A DNA stretch of 60,000 bases, taken from NCBI GenBank assembly GCA_012295275.1, contig CM022670.1, positions 27,183,244 through 27,243,243 on the forward strand, read 5' to 3'. Source of the DNA: Chrysomallon squamiferum (Eukaryota; Mollusca; Gastropoda; Neomphalida; Peltospiridae). Shown here in pieces: positions 38,554-56,515 of this stretch (within the stretch, counting starts at the first letter, position 1; each line of letters starts with the position of its first letter). Below the pieces are notes generated by a model, which did no database searches, was not told where the DNA came from, and worked only from the letters and a program-made list of their open reading frames with translations. The position numbers were made by a program, and so were the translations under genes.

Positions 38554-39346
38554 GAAAAGACGTTTTGTCGTTTTGACTTATTTTCACAGTTTTTGTTATG
38601 TTTAATGTCACTTAGTTGTTGTTAAGTGACTTTTTTCAAGACACAGTATACGCAACAGTCACCAACAAATGTATAACAGTAAAGGAAAATTCAAGAGAAT
38701 CAAGTAAATTTAAAGAATAAATAAATAAATACGAAAAATAAAGCATTACCAAAAGACAGTAAACTAAGAAGAAAAAGAAAATTAAAGAATCAAAAAATCT
38801 AAAAATAAATAATTAACGGACATCATTATACACACAAAAAAAATAAAATAAAACACATTAAAAATAACAAGAAACGCCAGCAGTAAAGTTATAAAGTCAA
38901 ACACAAAAAAAGTATTAATTTGAAAATTTTATTATTCATTAAGCAAACGTCAAATTTAACCCATTATTGAAAATGGTTTTTCAGACGTATGATTACAAGT
39001 AACAATTCTAACAGTGACATACAAAACAACATAGACATTGTTAATCAATAACTTTCTTTTTTTTGGTTGACTGTTTTGGCTTAAAAGAAATAAAAATAAA
39101 GCTAATTGTTCTATACAAATTTTGAGTATTATTTATGATCGAGTAGAAATGTCACTAACATAATATATTTGTTTATTTAATTAGTAATTATTTATTATAA
39201 TATGTTTGTGTTTCATGTATTCAAAAAAAACATAACTAAAACGGAATGTTTAGTTTTTCACTGTATTCACAAACGGCTTAGTTCACTCTTTGTAAAAGGA
39301 TGGTTCCATCAGTGATAACTTTAAACAGTAAGGATAATTTTGCTTC

Positions 39347-39350
<4 letters not shown>

Positions 39351-39404
<54 letters not shown>
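39351..39404. repeat. (ATA)n microsatellite
   Basis: About 18 units between the lipase and metallothionein stop codons. Confidence 0.95.
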
Positions 39405-39637
39405 TAAAGAAAGAGAGAGAGAGTCAGAAAGAAATAAAATGAAGAGATTTATCCCTAGATATTTTAAATAATTATAATCAATTTTCCCATCCCCGTTATT
39501 ATTTGCAGAACCGCCCTGTCTGGTAACAGGTAAAACGTTTTGACTGCAACAAGACAACGTCGTCGAAGTTGAGCGGGTTTACGAGCTGAAGTTTCTAGTT
39601 TTGACGAATGGTTTTACGGAAGGTGATGGTTTTGACG

Positions 39638-41205
39638 TTACTTGCATGAGCAGGAGTTGTCGCACTTGCACGACTCAGCGGTTGAACACCCAGCGCCGCA
39701 TTCACATTTATCTACAACAACAAACAAGAGGGTATACATAGTTACTGCTTCAGTAATCCGTTAAAACACATGGTAGCCGACATATTTATAATTTACCGTA
39801 ACAGGGGTCGAAACTAGCAAACCATTAACAGGGCATAAATTAACGTGTTGTGCACGACAGAGGTTAAATTAACTAAGGTTCCAGGCTGAGTTTATTAAGA
39901 AATTTGTTGACGTGTTTTCATATATATTTTAATATATTTTTTTTAATAAACTGAACGATAATCTCCAACATTATTTTTTGGAAACTGGTCTGAGGACAAA
40001 AATCAGTTATATTAAAAAATTGAAACTGAAAACCCAAGTTTCATCTTTATACATTTCTTTGATTTCTGTAACGTTATACCTTTAATGAAACGTTTTACTG
40101 TTTTCTTAATGCAGTTATTGTTGTTGTTGTTATTATTATTATTATTGTCATCATAATCATCATTATCAAAACATTTAAATGTCAAAGAAAAGCGATTTTG
40201 TTAAGGTAACAGAATCACATAACTGGACAGGTAATTATCACTTACCTGTACATTTGCAGACTTTCTTGCAGATAGGACACTTACATCCTGGTCCACATTT
40301 ACAGTCATCTCCACAAGCACAGGATTTTTCCAGACATTCCTTCGTACAGTCTGAAAGTAGACAACACAGTAAATTAAATTTATACTGGAATATTTTCGTG
40401 GACACCAAACTTTACTACTCACAAAGTATTATTTTTAGGTATCCTCGAAATCACAAATGTTGATGACATTCAGTTAATGCAGAAACTTCGTCTGTTTGGA
40501 AAGTTTATAACATTTTCGGTGATGTAACTATTTTTAGCAATGCAAATAAATAATAAACTATCGCATAAAGTGTACATGCACTACATACATAACATGATGT
40601 TATATAACGAATGGGAGACAATCCTAGACAACCACTGATTTCATTTCAGCTCTAAGTTTTTCCATTTACCGTTTCTGTTAAAAAAAACATCGCGGCGTTT
40701 GTTTTACTGTCATGTAACACTTATTCACGAAATATGCCTGGCATATAACAATTAACAATATCGTTAAGATTATAGGTCCTTACTCTACGTCTCAGTCCCA
40801 TGTCAATAAATCATTCGACGATTTGTCGACCAGCGAAAACATCCTTTTATTTCTCATTACAGCCATAAGAAATTCACAAATAACAGTTTTAGAAATATGT
40901 TAATTAAACGTGATGTTAATTAATTATTATTATTATTTATTTATTACACATTTTTATTTATAAATTTTGAAGAAAATCAAGTAACTAAGTAAACAGGGTA
41001 CCTGTTTTACACGAGCAGTCGTCCTTGCACGCGCATTCGCCGGTATCAGTGCAGCCTTGGCCACATTTACAAGCATCTAAACAGAAATTAATAAAACGAA
41101 AGGTTATTTAGAAATTCAGTTATTCCAAAATAAATCTGAGCTATTCATTTACATTTCTATTATTCAGTAAATGCATTCTTAAATTTTTAAATGTACTTTA
41201 ATAAT

Positions 41206-41259
<54 letters not shown>

Positions 41260-43853
41260 ATAATGATAATAATAATAATAATAATAAACAGTAATAATGA
41301 AACCAAAAATAAACTGAATTGATAAACAATTTTAATAAAACCAGATAAATAAAGTTATTTTCTGGGTGGTGGGAAGGGGCGGGATGGGTTTCTTTTTTTT
41401 TAAATTTTTTTTAAATTGTATTTGTTTACATACCTCCGCATTTGCAGTTTTTGACGTCTTTTTTGCATTTCGGACAAACGCATGTCGGTCCGCATCCGCA
41501 CGTTTCTCCGCATTTGCAAGGATCAGCCTTACATTCAGCAGTACATCCTAAAATTGTAATTAAAAAGAAGATAAAAGTCACCGTGAAATATTTAAATGCA
41601 TGAATTTACTTCTTTTAGTAAAGCAGAACGATCACCACATCCTAAAAAACGAATGAACCTAAAAACATAATTATCAAGAAAATAGAGAAAGAATCCATTA
41701 ATATTATGAAGCTAGAGGAGTCGAGTTAACGATGGATTACAGGAATTTTCATCATGCCAGAATAAAAGAAAATAATGGGAAAAGAAAAAAGCATAAAGTA
41801 AAAAAAAAAAAAAAAATACAAATCTAAAAAGGACAGAGAGAGAAATAAAAATAAAAATACAATTTTTAAAAACCCAAAGAAATCTTTCAAAACACGGTAA
41901 CAGGATTAACTTAACAAATTCGGAGAAACCAGAACAGCAGCAGCAACAACAACAACAACATAATGATAGTGATGATGATAATAACAATAACAATAATAAT
42001 AATAATAATAAGTAAATCCAACAGTATCAGCCAGCAAAAAGTCGATCTCCCCCCACCCCACCGGATATAAACTTTAAATTATTTACAAACGTGGGGATGA
42101 TGTGACATTTATTTATGTATTTCCCACAGAACGAAAAAAAAACACCTAAATATTTTCTCCCAGACGTGATCAGAATTTAATTCAGTACATAAATATCAGT
42201 GAAGGAGTGATCACATCAAATAAACAGGAAAATACAATTCATTAAACTGATGAAACACGTTTCCTCAAATCAAAGAAATGTGGTAACCGGAACAAAACTT
42301 TTTTTTTTTTCTGTTTTGTGCTTGTGATTATTAGTAAAATCATATAACAACAACAACAACAAAAACAACAAAAATAATAAATAAAGTACAGTAAATAAAA
42401 TAATGAAAAGAGGTTATTAGAATTTCACTGAAACGTAATAATGATTTATTGGCTCATTAAATAACTACTTTTCTCTTCATGAGCATGCTGATGAATACAA
42501 ATTTAAGCTTTCTACACATAAATTAATACCGTTGAATCATTTATTTTATTTAGTAAGCCATCCTGTTTAAAATTAGAGAATAAATTAATTATAAAACATA
42601 CAGTGAAACTGGGTTGTTATTTTTATTACTGTAGTATATCGTGATAACTGCCAGGCTGGCATGTATTAAACATGTTAACGCTGACGTGTCGCTAGATAAC
42701 TCTCCATTCTTGTTGTTCTGTCAGTCTGTATGTGTGTCAGGCTGATATGTGTTATCGGAAAACAATTTCAGTTTCTCATTTCGTTTGACATATAATCCAA
42801 GCCTTGACACGTGGACTAGAACCTTCATTATGAATGTAATGGAATAATAATAATAATAATAATCATTTATCATACACGATTTTCTAAACAGGCCGCTATT
42901 ATATTCACATTTTTATTTTGATATATAGATTTGCAGCCTTATATGAATAAATGAATAAAGTTAACGATGACGGTTAATTTTTTTTTTTTTTTTTTAATTT
43001 TCAAAAGAATATATATATAAAAAAAACCCTGACCATTGCTTTAATGACAATAATATATCAGAATTTAAATACATTATCTACTATGTAATGATCAAGCAAA
43101 TGACTGAAAGCACAACATTTTTAACTTTCACGAATCAGAACATTACTCCTACCACAAATGACTGGCCGCTCATCATACTGTTCCTTCAGCTCAGCTCTGA
43201 ACACAATGCTTTTTTTAAATTTAATTTTTTGTTTATATTTTTGGATTTTGATACATAAAAATAAAACAGTAGGAAATGAATCTCCACTGAGAGAATAGAG
43301 AAGAATATATATATTTGTTTAAAGACAGGAAAAGGCCAACGCTAATAAGTATAGCAAATTAACTAGAAAGATTAAGTTCCCAATTTCTTCTCTCCATATT
43401 CCTAAATTTTGTCGTACTCAAACTATTGCCTTTTTATTTCTTGTTATATGCAGTGTAAGCTAAAAATGTTATTATTTTATTTTAATTTAGTTATTTTTTA
43501 TTTTTTTAATGACACACAGAACATCACAGAACAATATTAAATTGTATCAACAGCAGTGATTGTTGTTTCAGTTCAGGCCATGTAAACCGGGTAATCTTGC
43601 AGTTGTTACAAATATCGATCAACACACGCTAGAAATAACAATACTAGAATTTCAACAATGCATAATACCGATTTAGCATGACGTCAATTTAATCCTCTTC
43701 TTTATTTGTCAAACTATATGAATTAATGAATATTCTAACAACAATAACCCAGAGAAGACCGTGGTCTGCTATATTTTGTTATAATAACACTGAGTTTTAG
43801 AAGCTAACAAAAATGAATGTGTACGGTACAGATGCACATGAAAACGATTTATG

Positions 43854-43884
<31 letters not shown>

Positions 43885-45026
43885 AGAAATTTTATTATTA
43901 TTATTATTTGCATATTAATGTTTCAGAATCTTAAACAAAATCTTACATGCTGTACAACAGATGACATACACATCCAGAACCACCACCGCTAGGGAAATCT
44001 GCCAGTAAAGCTACTTTTCTTTTCGGAAAACATTTACCATAGCCGATGTTAGCGTGCGAGCGTTTGGCATTATGTCCACTATAATACGTTTTTAACACAG
44101 AACTAACTATCGCTATGTGAGGAACTAACTGAAACTACAAAGCTGTGAAACCAAACCTGTCCTGTGTTAGAACACTGATCGTTTCTCCTACTTGTCTTAT
44201 TTATATCGCAAACAGAAGATTAATAATAAGAATAATGACAACAACAACAACAACAACAATAATAATGATAACAATAACAATAACAGTAACAACAACAATA
44301 AATAAATAAAATTTAGTAACAAAAGGATATTTTCTGGTATATTAAGTACTGAACATTCAAAATACTGTTTATAATAACTGATAACATTATAATGTTACTA
44401 ACGGTTTCTACACTGTATTAACTTTTCATTTTTTCGATTTTTTGGAATGAAAATTTCATAAACATTGGCCATAAAAACATATAGTCATTGCCACCAGTTT
44501 CTTTTTTCTTCTTTGTTATTATTTACTATTGACTTGTTTCTGTCCACTTATTTCTTTTTGTTCCTCCTCAAACTCATTTATCTTTTTGTCACAAAGTATC
44601 AAAGTGTTTTATGTGTGACCTTTGACCTGTTATCTGCGACTATAATTCATATGACACACTCGTGACAAGTTATCTACGCAGCATATGTAGAAACATGATA
44701 CGTAGATATCAGAATTACATTTCCTTTCATTCATGTACATACAAAAATATTCATTACACATTTTGTGTACGGTGGACAGAGAGAGAGATTCGAAATTAAA
44801 ATGGTTTATGATAAAATGTTACTTCACCTGTTACATCTTATTGTTAACTATTGTTCTGAAAGATAAATTAACTTTCAGAGCATATATATATATATATATA
44901 TATAATAATGAAACGTCAGTTTGTGTGTGGGTGTGTTTGTGTACTTTGTGTATTATTTTGCGTATTATATTAACAATAACAAATTAGTATAAATAAACAA
45001 GTAAAATAAATCAATACAGATATATA

Positions 45027-45059
<33 letters not shown>

Positions 45060-46680
45060 AAATAATAACTTTCTGCATTTCAAAAACAAAATAACAGTGA
45101 CAGCTGCCATTTAAATCGTTTATTTTTATTTCACAGCGATATCGTTTTGTAGGACAGATCAATGGAATCAAAGTGGAGGGAAAGAGAGAGAACGAGATAT
45201 GTAAACAGGAATATTTAGAAACATGAAGACAACATAAGAAACCTCTTGCCCCTGTTCGTGTTATACCGTTTTAACTGCATAATACGCAGTGTATTATACA
45301 CAGAACAATGACTAACTGCAAAAAAGTACCCAGTACTGCGGAATGTGAGACAATGACGTGTTGAATCCTTGACCCGAAGAAACCGCCAAGGTTGTTGTGA
45401 TATTGAAATAATGAATTCATTCGCTGATCGACCTTGCTGAAGTACAAATGTATAAGTAATAACAAACCGACGACTCTCTGTTGTTTCTCAGTTTTAGAAC
45501 AATCCACGATATATCGAGCTATGTAAATCCTAGTTAAAACATTTCACGTTTGTGTGTGCTTTTTACGTAACTTAATTATTGATCGTTTAACTGGAAGCAA
45601 GAATCTACAGTAGGTAAAGGTGAATGGGTACTCTCCTAAGCAGGTTTCTGTTTACAACGCATACACAAACGAACAAGCAAAATAATGACATATATATACA
45701 ACATAAGACAATATATTAATAAACACAACTGTATTTTAACACATCTGCGCGCGGGCGCACGCGGCAAGCCATGCACAAACCTTTGTAATATTTCACAAAA
45801 TTGTACTGCTTTGTTTGAAATCTGTTATGTCGAGAATGACAAAAACACAGGAGCAAGAGGAAATGAAAGGAGTCGCTTTTGAAATCAAATTAGACTCCTA
45901 ATTCTGGTTGTAAAACAAATATATTAGCTTTTCTAAGAAGGAAGTAAGATAAAAGCCAATACCTAGATTTTAAAAAATCCCTGAAATTTCCTGAATTCCA
46001 GAGATAATTTATGGCTTACTTAATCCAAGATTATCCTTTTAAAATATAAAACAACACGAATCAATTCTTAGCACATGTTGAAAATCCTTAGATGTAGTGT
46101 AAAATAAATATTATATTACACATATTATATGTATGTGTTTGTATGTATTTTTGTATGTATGTATGTACACACACACACATACACACGTGATTTATTTTTG
46201 GGACAGGAAGAAAAACAAATTATGTACGAGTATGTAAGTACCTATATACTCGAAACGTATGCATGTATGCATACCGATATATATGTATTTATAATTTTAT
46301 GTGTTCATATTGGTGGTTCAACATTCTTTGACATGCATAATTAAAAACGAATAATAATAATAATAATAACAATAACAATAATAATTAACAACAACATTAA
46401 CAACAGCAAATAATAATAACAAAAAGAAAAACTATGTCTTTATATAAATAATAGTATTAATACATTTACAGAACCTTGTACTTGTAATATGTGGCATTTT
46501 CCTCCAATATTGAAAGAGATCGTGTTATGAGATATTAACTCGACAGCAGCATGGCTAAAAGCAAACAGAATTAAATCTTATATCGATACTGCTAACTAAT
46601 CACCTGTCGTTATATATTCGTCTGTGTCCCAGACTTAAACATCTGTAAAAAGACAACTCACCGGATTTAGCGTCTGCCAT
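39638..46680 (-). CDS. Gastropod-type metallothionein, tandem-duplicated (36 Cys, 128 aa)
   Basis: Small cytosolic protein binding Cd/Zn/Cu through cysteine thiolates. Exons in gene order: 46680-46662, 41547-41434, 41076-41002, 40350-40246, 39711-39638; they encode exactly 128 codons plus stop. The protein is MADAKSG followed by two 18-Cys units. Unit 1 (exons 2+3) runs from GCTAECKADPCKCG to CACKDDCSCK; unit 2 (exons 4+5) runs from DCTKECLEKSCACG to SCKCDNSCSCK at the C-terminus. Each unit has the 9+9 Cys pattern of Helix-type metallothionein (CT..C...PC.CG..C.CG..C.C..CK, then C.CG..C....C.C..SCSCK). There are no aromatic residues or His. All four introns are phase 1, so exons 2-4 (114, 75, 105 nt) are symmetric. 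Intron 1 is 5.1 kb. Three MRE cores lie upstream, so metal induction is likely. Metal preference cannot be read safely from the sequence. Confidence 0.94.
41210..41286. repeat. (AATGAT)n hexamer and (AAT)n repeat
   Basis: Simple repeat in metallothionein intron 2. Confidence 0.85.
41548..46661 (-). other. Long first intron of the metallothionein gene
   Basis: This is 5.1 kb between the 19-nt first coding exon and the first Cys-rich exon. It contains dispersed repeat copy B, an A-run (43855-43882), TA and CA tracts and many AT-rich stretches. Open frames inside (for example 45271-45507, minus) show no recognisable protein. Confidence 0.5.
42871..43390. repeat. Dispersed repeat, copy B
   Basis: This is a diverged copy of the element at 26404-26612 in the same orientation, interrupted by about 280 bp of other sequence between its left and right blocks (about 42960-43240). 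It lies in the first intron of the metallothionein gene. Confidence 0.55.
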
Positions 46681-46756
46681 CTCTGTTACTTCGTTCGGTT
46701 TCTGGCGCGTATCGATCGGCTAAAGGTCAGGGCGAGCTAGTTCGTAAACAGGTCTC

Positions 46757-46800
46757 GTGTGCAGACGTCAGATTCGTGTGCAAGAGAAGGTTCGTGCGCA
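46757..46800 (-). promoter_or_regulatory. Three metal response element cores upstream of metallothionein
   Basis: On the gene strand, TGCACAC (46757-46763), TGCACAC (46776-46782) and TGCGCAC (46794-46800) all match the MTF-1 core TGCRCNC. They share one orientation, are spaced 18-19 bp apart, and lie 77-120 bp before the ATG. A CRE-like TGACGTCT sits between the first two, and a CCAAT box (GACCAATAAG) lies just upstream at about 46808-46817. Confidence 0.65.
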
Positions 46801-47006
46801 TTTTCGCTTATTGGTCGAGAAGGAAGTATTTTAAATGTAGAAACCAGGTACGGTTTCAGAACGTCATAAAAACGGGGGAGTGTATATACAAGTATGCACA
46901 TACGTATGTGTGTGTGATTGTTTGATTTTGCGTGTGTGGGGGTGTATATATACATTATGCGTTTGTATATCTATATATATCTCTATCCATCCATCTATCT
47001 ATCTAT

Positions 47007-47008
<2 letters not shown>

Positions 47009-47050
<42 letters not shown>
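47009..47050. repeat. (AG)n microsatellite
   Basis: About 21 units upstream of the metallothionein promoter. Confidence 0.95.
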
Positions 47051-47055
<5 letters not shown>

Positions 47056-47645
47056 AGAAAAACAAAAACAAAACACAAATAAAATAAAATAAAACGTTGC
47101 TCGCTGAATCGGGCCATTCTAACCTTCGCAGTTTAAACTGAAATCTTAAGACAGAAACCATAGTAAATATTAGAAAATAGGATTCGATAGATTTTGAATC
47201 TGTATTAATTTCAGTTTACCAGGAGGAGACTCTTTCTCCTTAATAGAAATGGAAACAAATAATTATTATGGATTTTTTAAAGCGTTTTGAATTAACTTTC
47301 CTTTCACTAAGAGTTCACGCAGTACACGAAGCAGAAAAATGGGTTCTCTGGGCGAGAACTGAACCAGCGACCCAACACATCGGTTTAGAGCATGTATCAT
47401 CAGAAAGTGAGTCGGCAAGGGAAGCAACTCTCTAAAATATTTGGTGTGGGAACGACAGCTTACTGTTCCTGTTTCATGAAACATGAAACTATTCAAAGAA
47501 CAGAAATACATTCCATTTTAATAACTGATAAATATCATAATACAGTTTTCTTTTTCTTCTTTCTCAGTTGTAATATTGCATATTTTATGATTACTGGATT
47601 GTTCGTTAATGAATAGATATAACTTATGTTATGCACTAGCATTAA

Positions 47646-47647
<2 letters not shown>

Positions 47648-47707
<60 letters not shown>
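47648..47707. repeat. (GT)n(GA)n microsatellite
   Basis: Intergenic compound dinucleotide repeat. Confidence 0.95.
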
Positions 47708-47709
<2 letters not shown>

Positions 47710-50066
47710 GACTATATTAATTAGTATGAGTCATAATAATGAAAATAAAATTAGCCGAAAGATAAATAATAGAGAACTAAAAAGAATGAACTAAAGAAAG
47801 GTTAAACATAGATAAAACAAAAGAAAACGACGAACAAAGAAAATTTGAACCTGATATCGACATTTTTTAAATCAATAGCAAAACAGAGGAGAACAACTTA
47901 TCGAAATTCTGTTATAAAAGAAACCAGCGAGGCGTGAACTAGAGGAGCGGCGACAAAACGGCTTTGTTCAGGCAAGTCATTTACGCTTGTCATGTTTATT
48001 AAGCGTCTGCGAGTGAAATATCAAGGGACACATTTACTCTCTGGAATTATCGACCCGTCTCGCAAACTACGCTAACAAAATTCTCAGAGAATGAGATAAT
48101 TAATTGCATCCTAACAGCAATTCTTCGGCCATCATTCTTTTTCCCGTCTCTCAAGCGACCCCGCCGATCGTCTGCGTTTTGTGATTGACGCGATCAGGGC
48201 GGGGCTAAGCAATGTGACCTGGTGCTGTTTTATTATTATGCACATTACCCAGCTGTTTCGCAATTACAAAGGCTGTAGCAAACACAGTGTTAATCTGCTT
48301 ACGTATTAGAAAATGCACAGTGTCATGCGGGTATTTCAGTTAGCCAGACGTTGCCGCAGCGTGACGGAGATTTTTCGCTGTCAAGACGACACCAGCAGTA
48401 GCCCCAATTGATGCTACTGGATACGAGAGAATGTATACAGGTACGTAGGTTTTGTTTACAGTTAGTCAGTTTGAGTAGGTCACAGAATAAACGTGAAATA
48501 TACAGTGAATACGTTAACCCACTTATTGATATTATTACTCATCAACTGTTACTGTTATTACCTAGCGTAAAACACGCTAAGTATTCCATTTATAACGATT
48601 ATACTTCGGTATAAATTATTATAAAATGCTGATTTAAGCGATTAACTCCCTTCGAAGCGTAGAGAGCGACTGTGAATGCTGTATGGTTCTCACCATACCT
48701 GTCCACTTGAGTGTGTTTAACCTCTGTGTATTTGTTGACACAGTCGTTCTTTGTATTCAGATACTAATCAAACACAGGAACAGCTAATGTTGTATCTTTG
48801 GCTCATGCTTTGAATGTTAAAAAGAAACAAAAAAAGAAAACAAAACAGAAACAACAGACAACGTCTTTTGGTGAACTACTAGAGTAAGACGTAATATTCA
48901 TTAACTGTTACATACAGGTACGTATACAGATAGTCGTAATATTAGAAGTTATAGGCTTACGTCAGGTGTTATTTTGATTATCTCTTATACAGATAAAGGA
49001 TGTTTGTGTGCGTGTAATTGTATGTGTGTGTGTCTATATGTATGGATTGTGTGAATCTTTATAGTATTACACACACACTCATATGTGTGTGTATGTGTAA
49101 GTAATCATATTTATTCACTGTATATGAATATATCGATGCAAATCAGTATTTTTCTGTCTGTGTTTAAATGTGTCTATTAGCTGTCTTGTGGAAGGTAATG
49201 ATTCTGTCAGTAATGGCTTTGATTTCCTGCTTCATTTAATCTAATTTAAATCTCACAAGTTACATTTTAAAATAATCTAATTACCGTTAATAACATGTAG
49301 ATTAAGAAAACCACAGCAGCTGAACACAGTAATTACTATGTTCAAAGAAGCAAAAAATGGTTAATGAAACAGTTAAAATTTCTGAAAATAATTATTTCGA
49401 TAATACATTATTAGCTAAGGGTCAGATAAATTTTGTATAATAATTATGTGAAAGAAAAAAAAAATCAGGCTTCAGTCATTTCATAACATTTTTTTGTCGT
49501 ATACATATTTAATCAGTACGACTTTAAATACTATAAAATATATTTATATTGTTTTTAATAAAAGTCATACAAGAGCACGACAACCATATTCTTACAATGT
49601 ACATACGCAAGTCTAATTAAACAGTTACACGGAGAAACGTGGCTAATATTGATTGTTTAACAAAAGGGGCGCCATATTTGTATAGATTTTTCAAGATTAA
49701 AAATTAATATATTTGATAATTAAACAAAAACATCTGTCGTTATAATGTAAAGGAGGGTGGAATCAAGGTGCTCACCTTCCACTTACATTTTCTAAGTATA
49801 TTTCAGTAGTTTGAATGTTGGCCTAATCCTGTCTTGTAAATCCTTTAATACCACCAATACTTCATTACTCGCCCGTCAATGCTTCATTACCAGCCTACTA
49901 TAACCAATCATTTACGGTTATAAAATAGAGATCTGATGACGCGAATTTCAATATATTTCAGATATTATCGAATACGAAGACGGCGATACCGTTTGCGACA
50001 AGAAGAAACACGACCATTTTCAGTAACAACGTCGAATAATAATGAACGTTACTTGACGCCCCAACG

Positions 50067-56515
<6,449 letters not shown>

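Larger units (their letters stand above)
38492..39637. other. Convergent 3' flanks of lipase and metallothionein
   Basis: About 1.1 kb between the two stop codons. It holds the lipase polyadenylation signal, a perfect 8-bp-arm hairpin (GTCACTTA/TAAGTGAC at about 38608-38631) and an (ATA)n microsatellite at 39351-39404. Minus-strand AATAAA matches for the metallothionein occur around 39171-39197. No other gene was seen. Confidence 0.5.
46681..50066. other. Upstream region between metallothionein and F-lectin genes
   Basis: The metallothionein promoter lies at its left end. Microsatellites follow at 47009-47050 (AG) and 47648-47707 (GT then GA). A GC-richer patch at about 48130-48240, with GGGCGGGG, may be the F-lectin promoter. 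A donor-like site (ATACAG/GTACGT at 48441) and an acceptor-like site (ATATTTCAG at 49961) suggest an untranslated first exon joined to 49962-50384. These leader sites are inferred only. Confidence 0.35.

Noticed and set aside
38608-38631. Small perfect hairpin after the lipase stop
   Set aside because: Arms of 8 bp in AT-rich 3' flank are common by chance, and it lacks the histone stem-loop consensus.
45271-45507. Minus-strand 78-codon frame with hydrophobic residues
   Set aside because: No recognisable domain, no splice partner, and it lies in the metallothionein intron.
47266-47511. Stretch with GGTCGCTGGTTCAGTTC on the minus strand, like a tRNA B-box
   Set aside because: There is no matching A-box at the right distance and no cloverleaf fold could be drawn.
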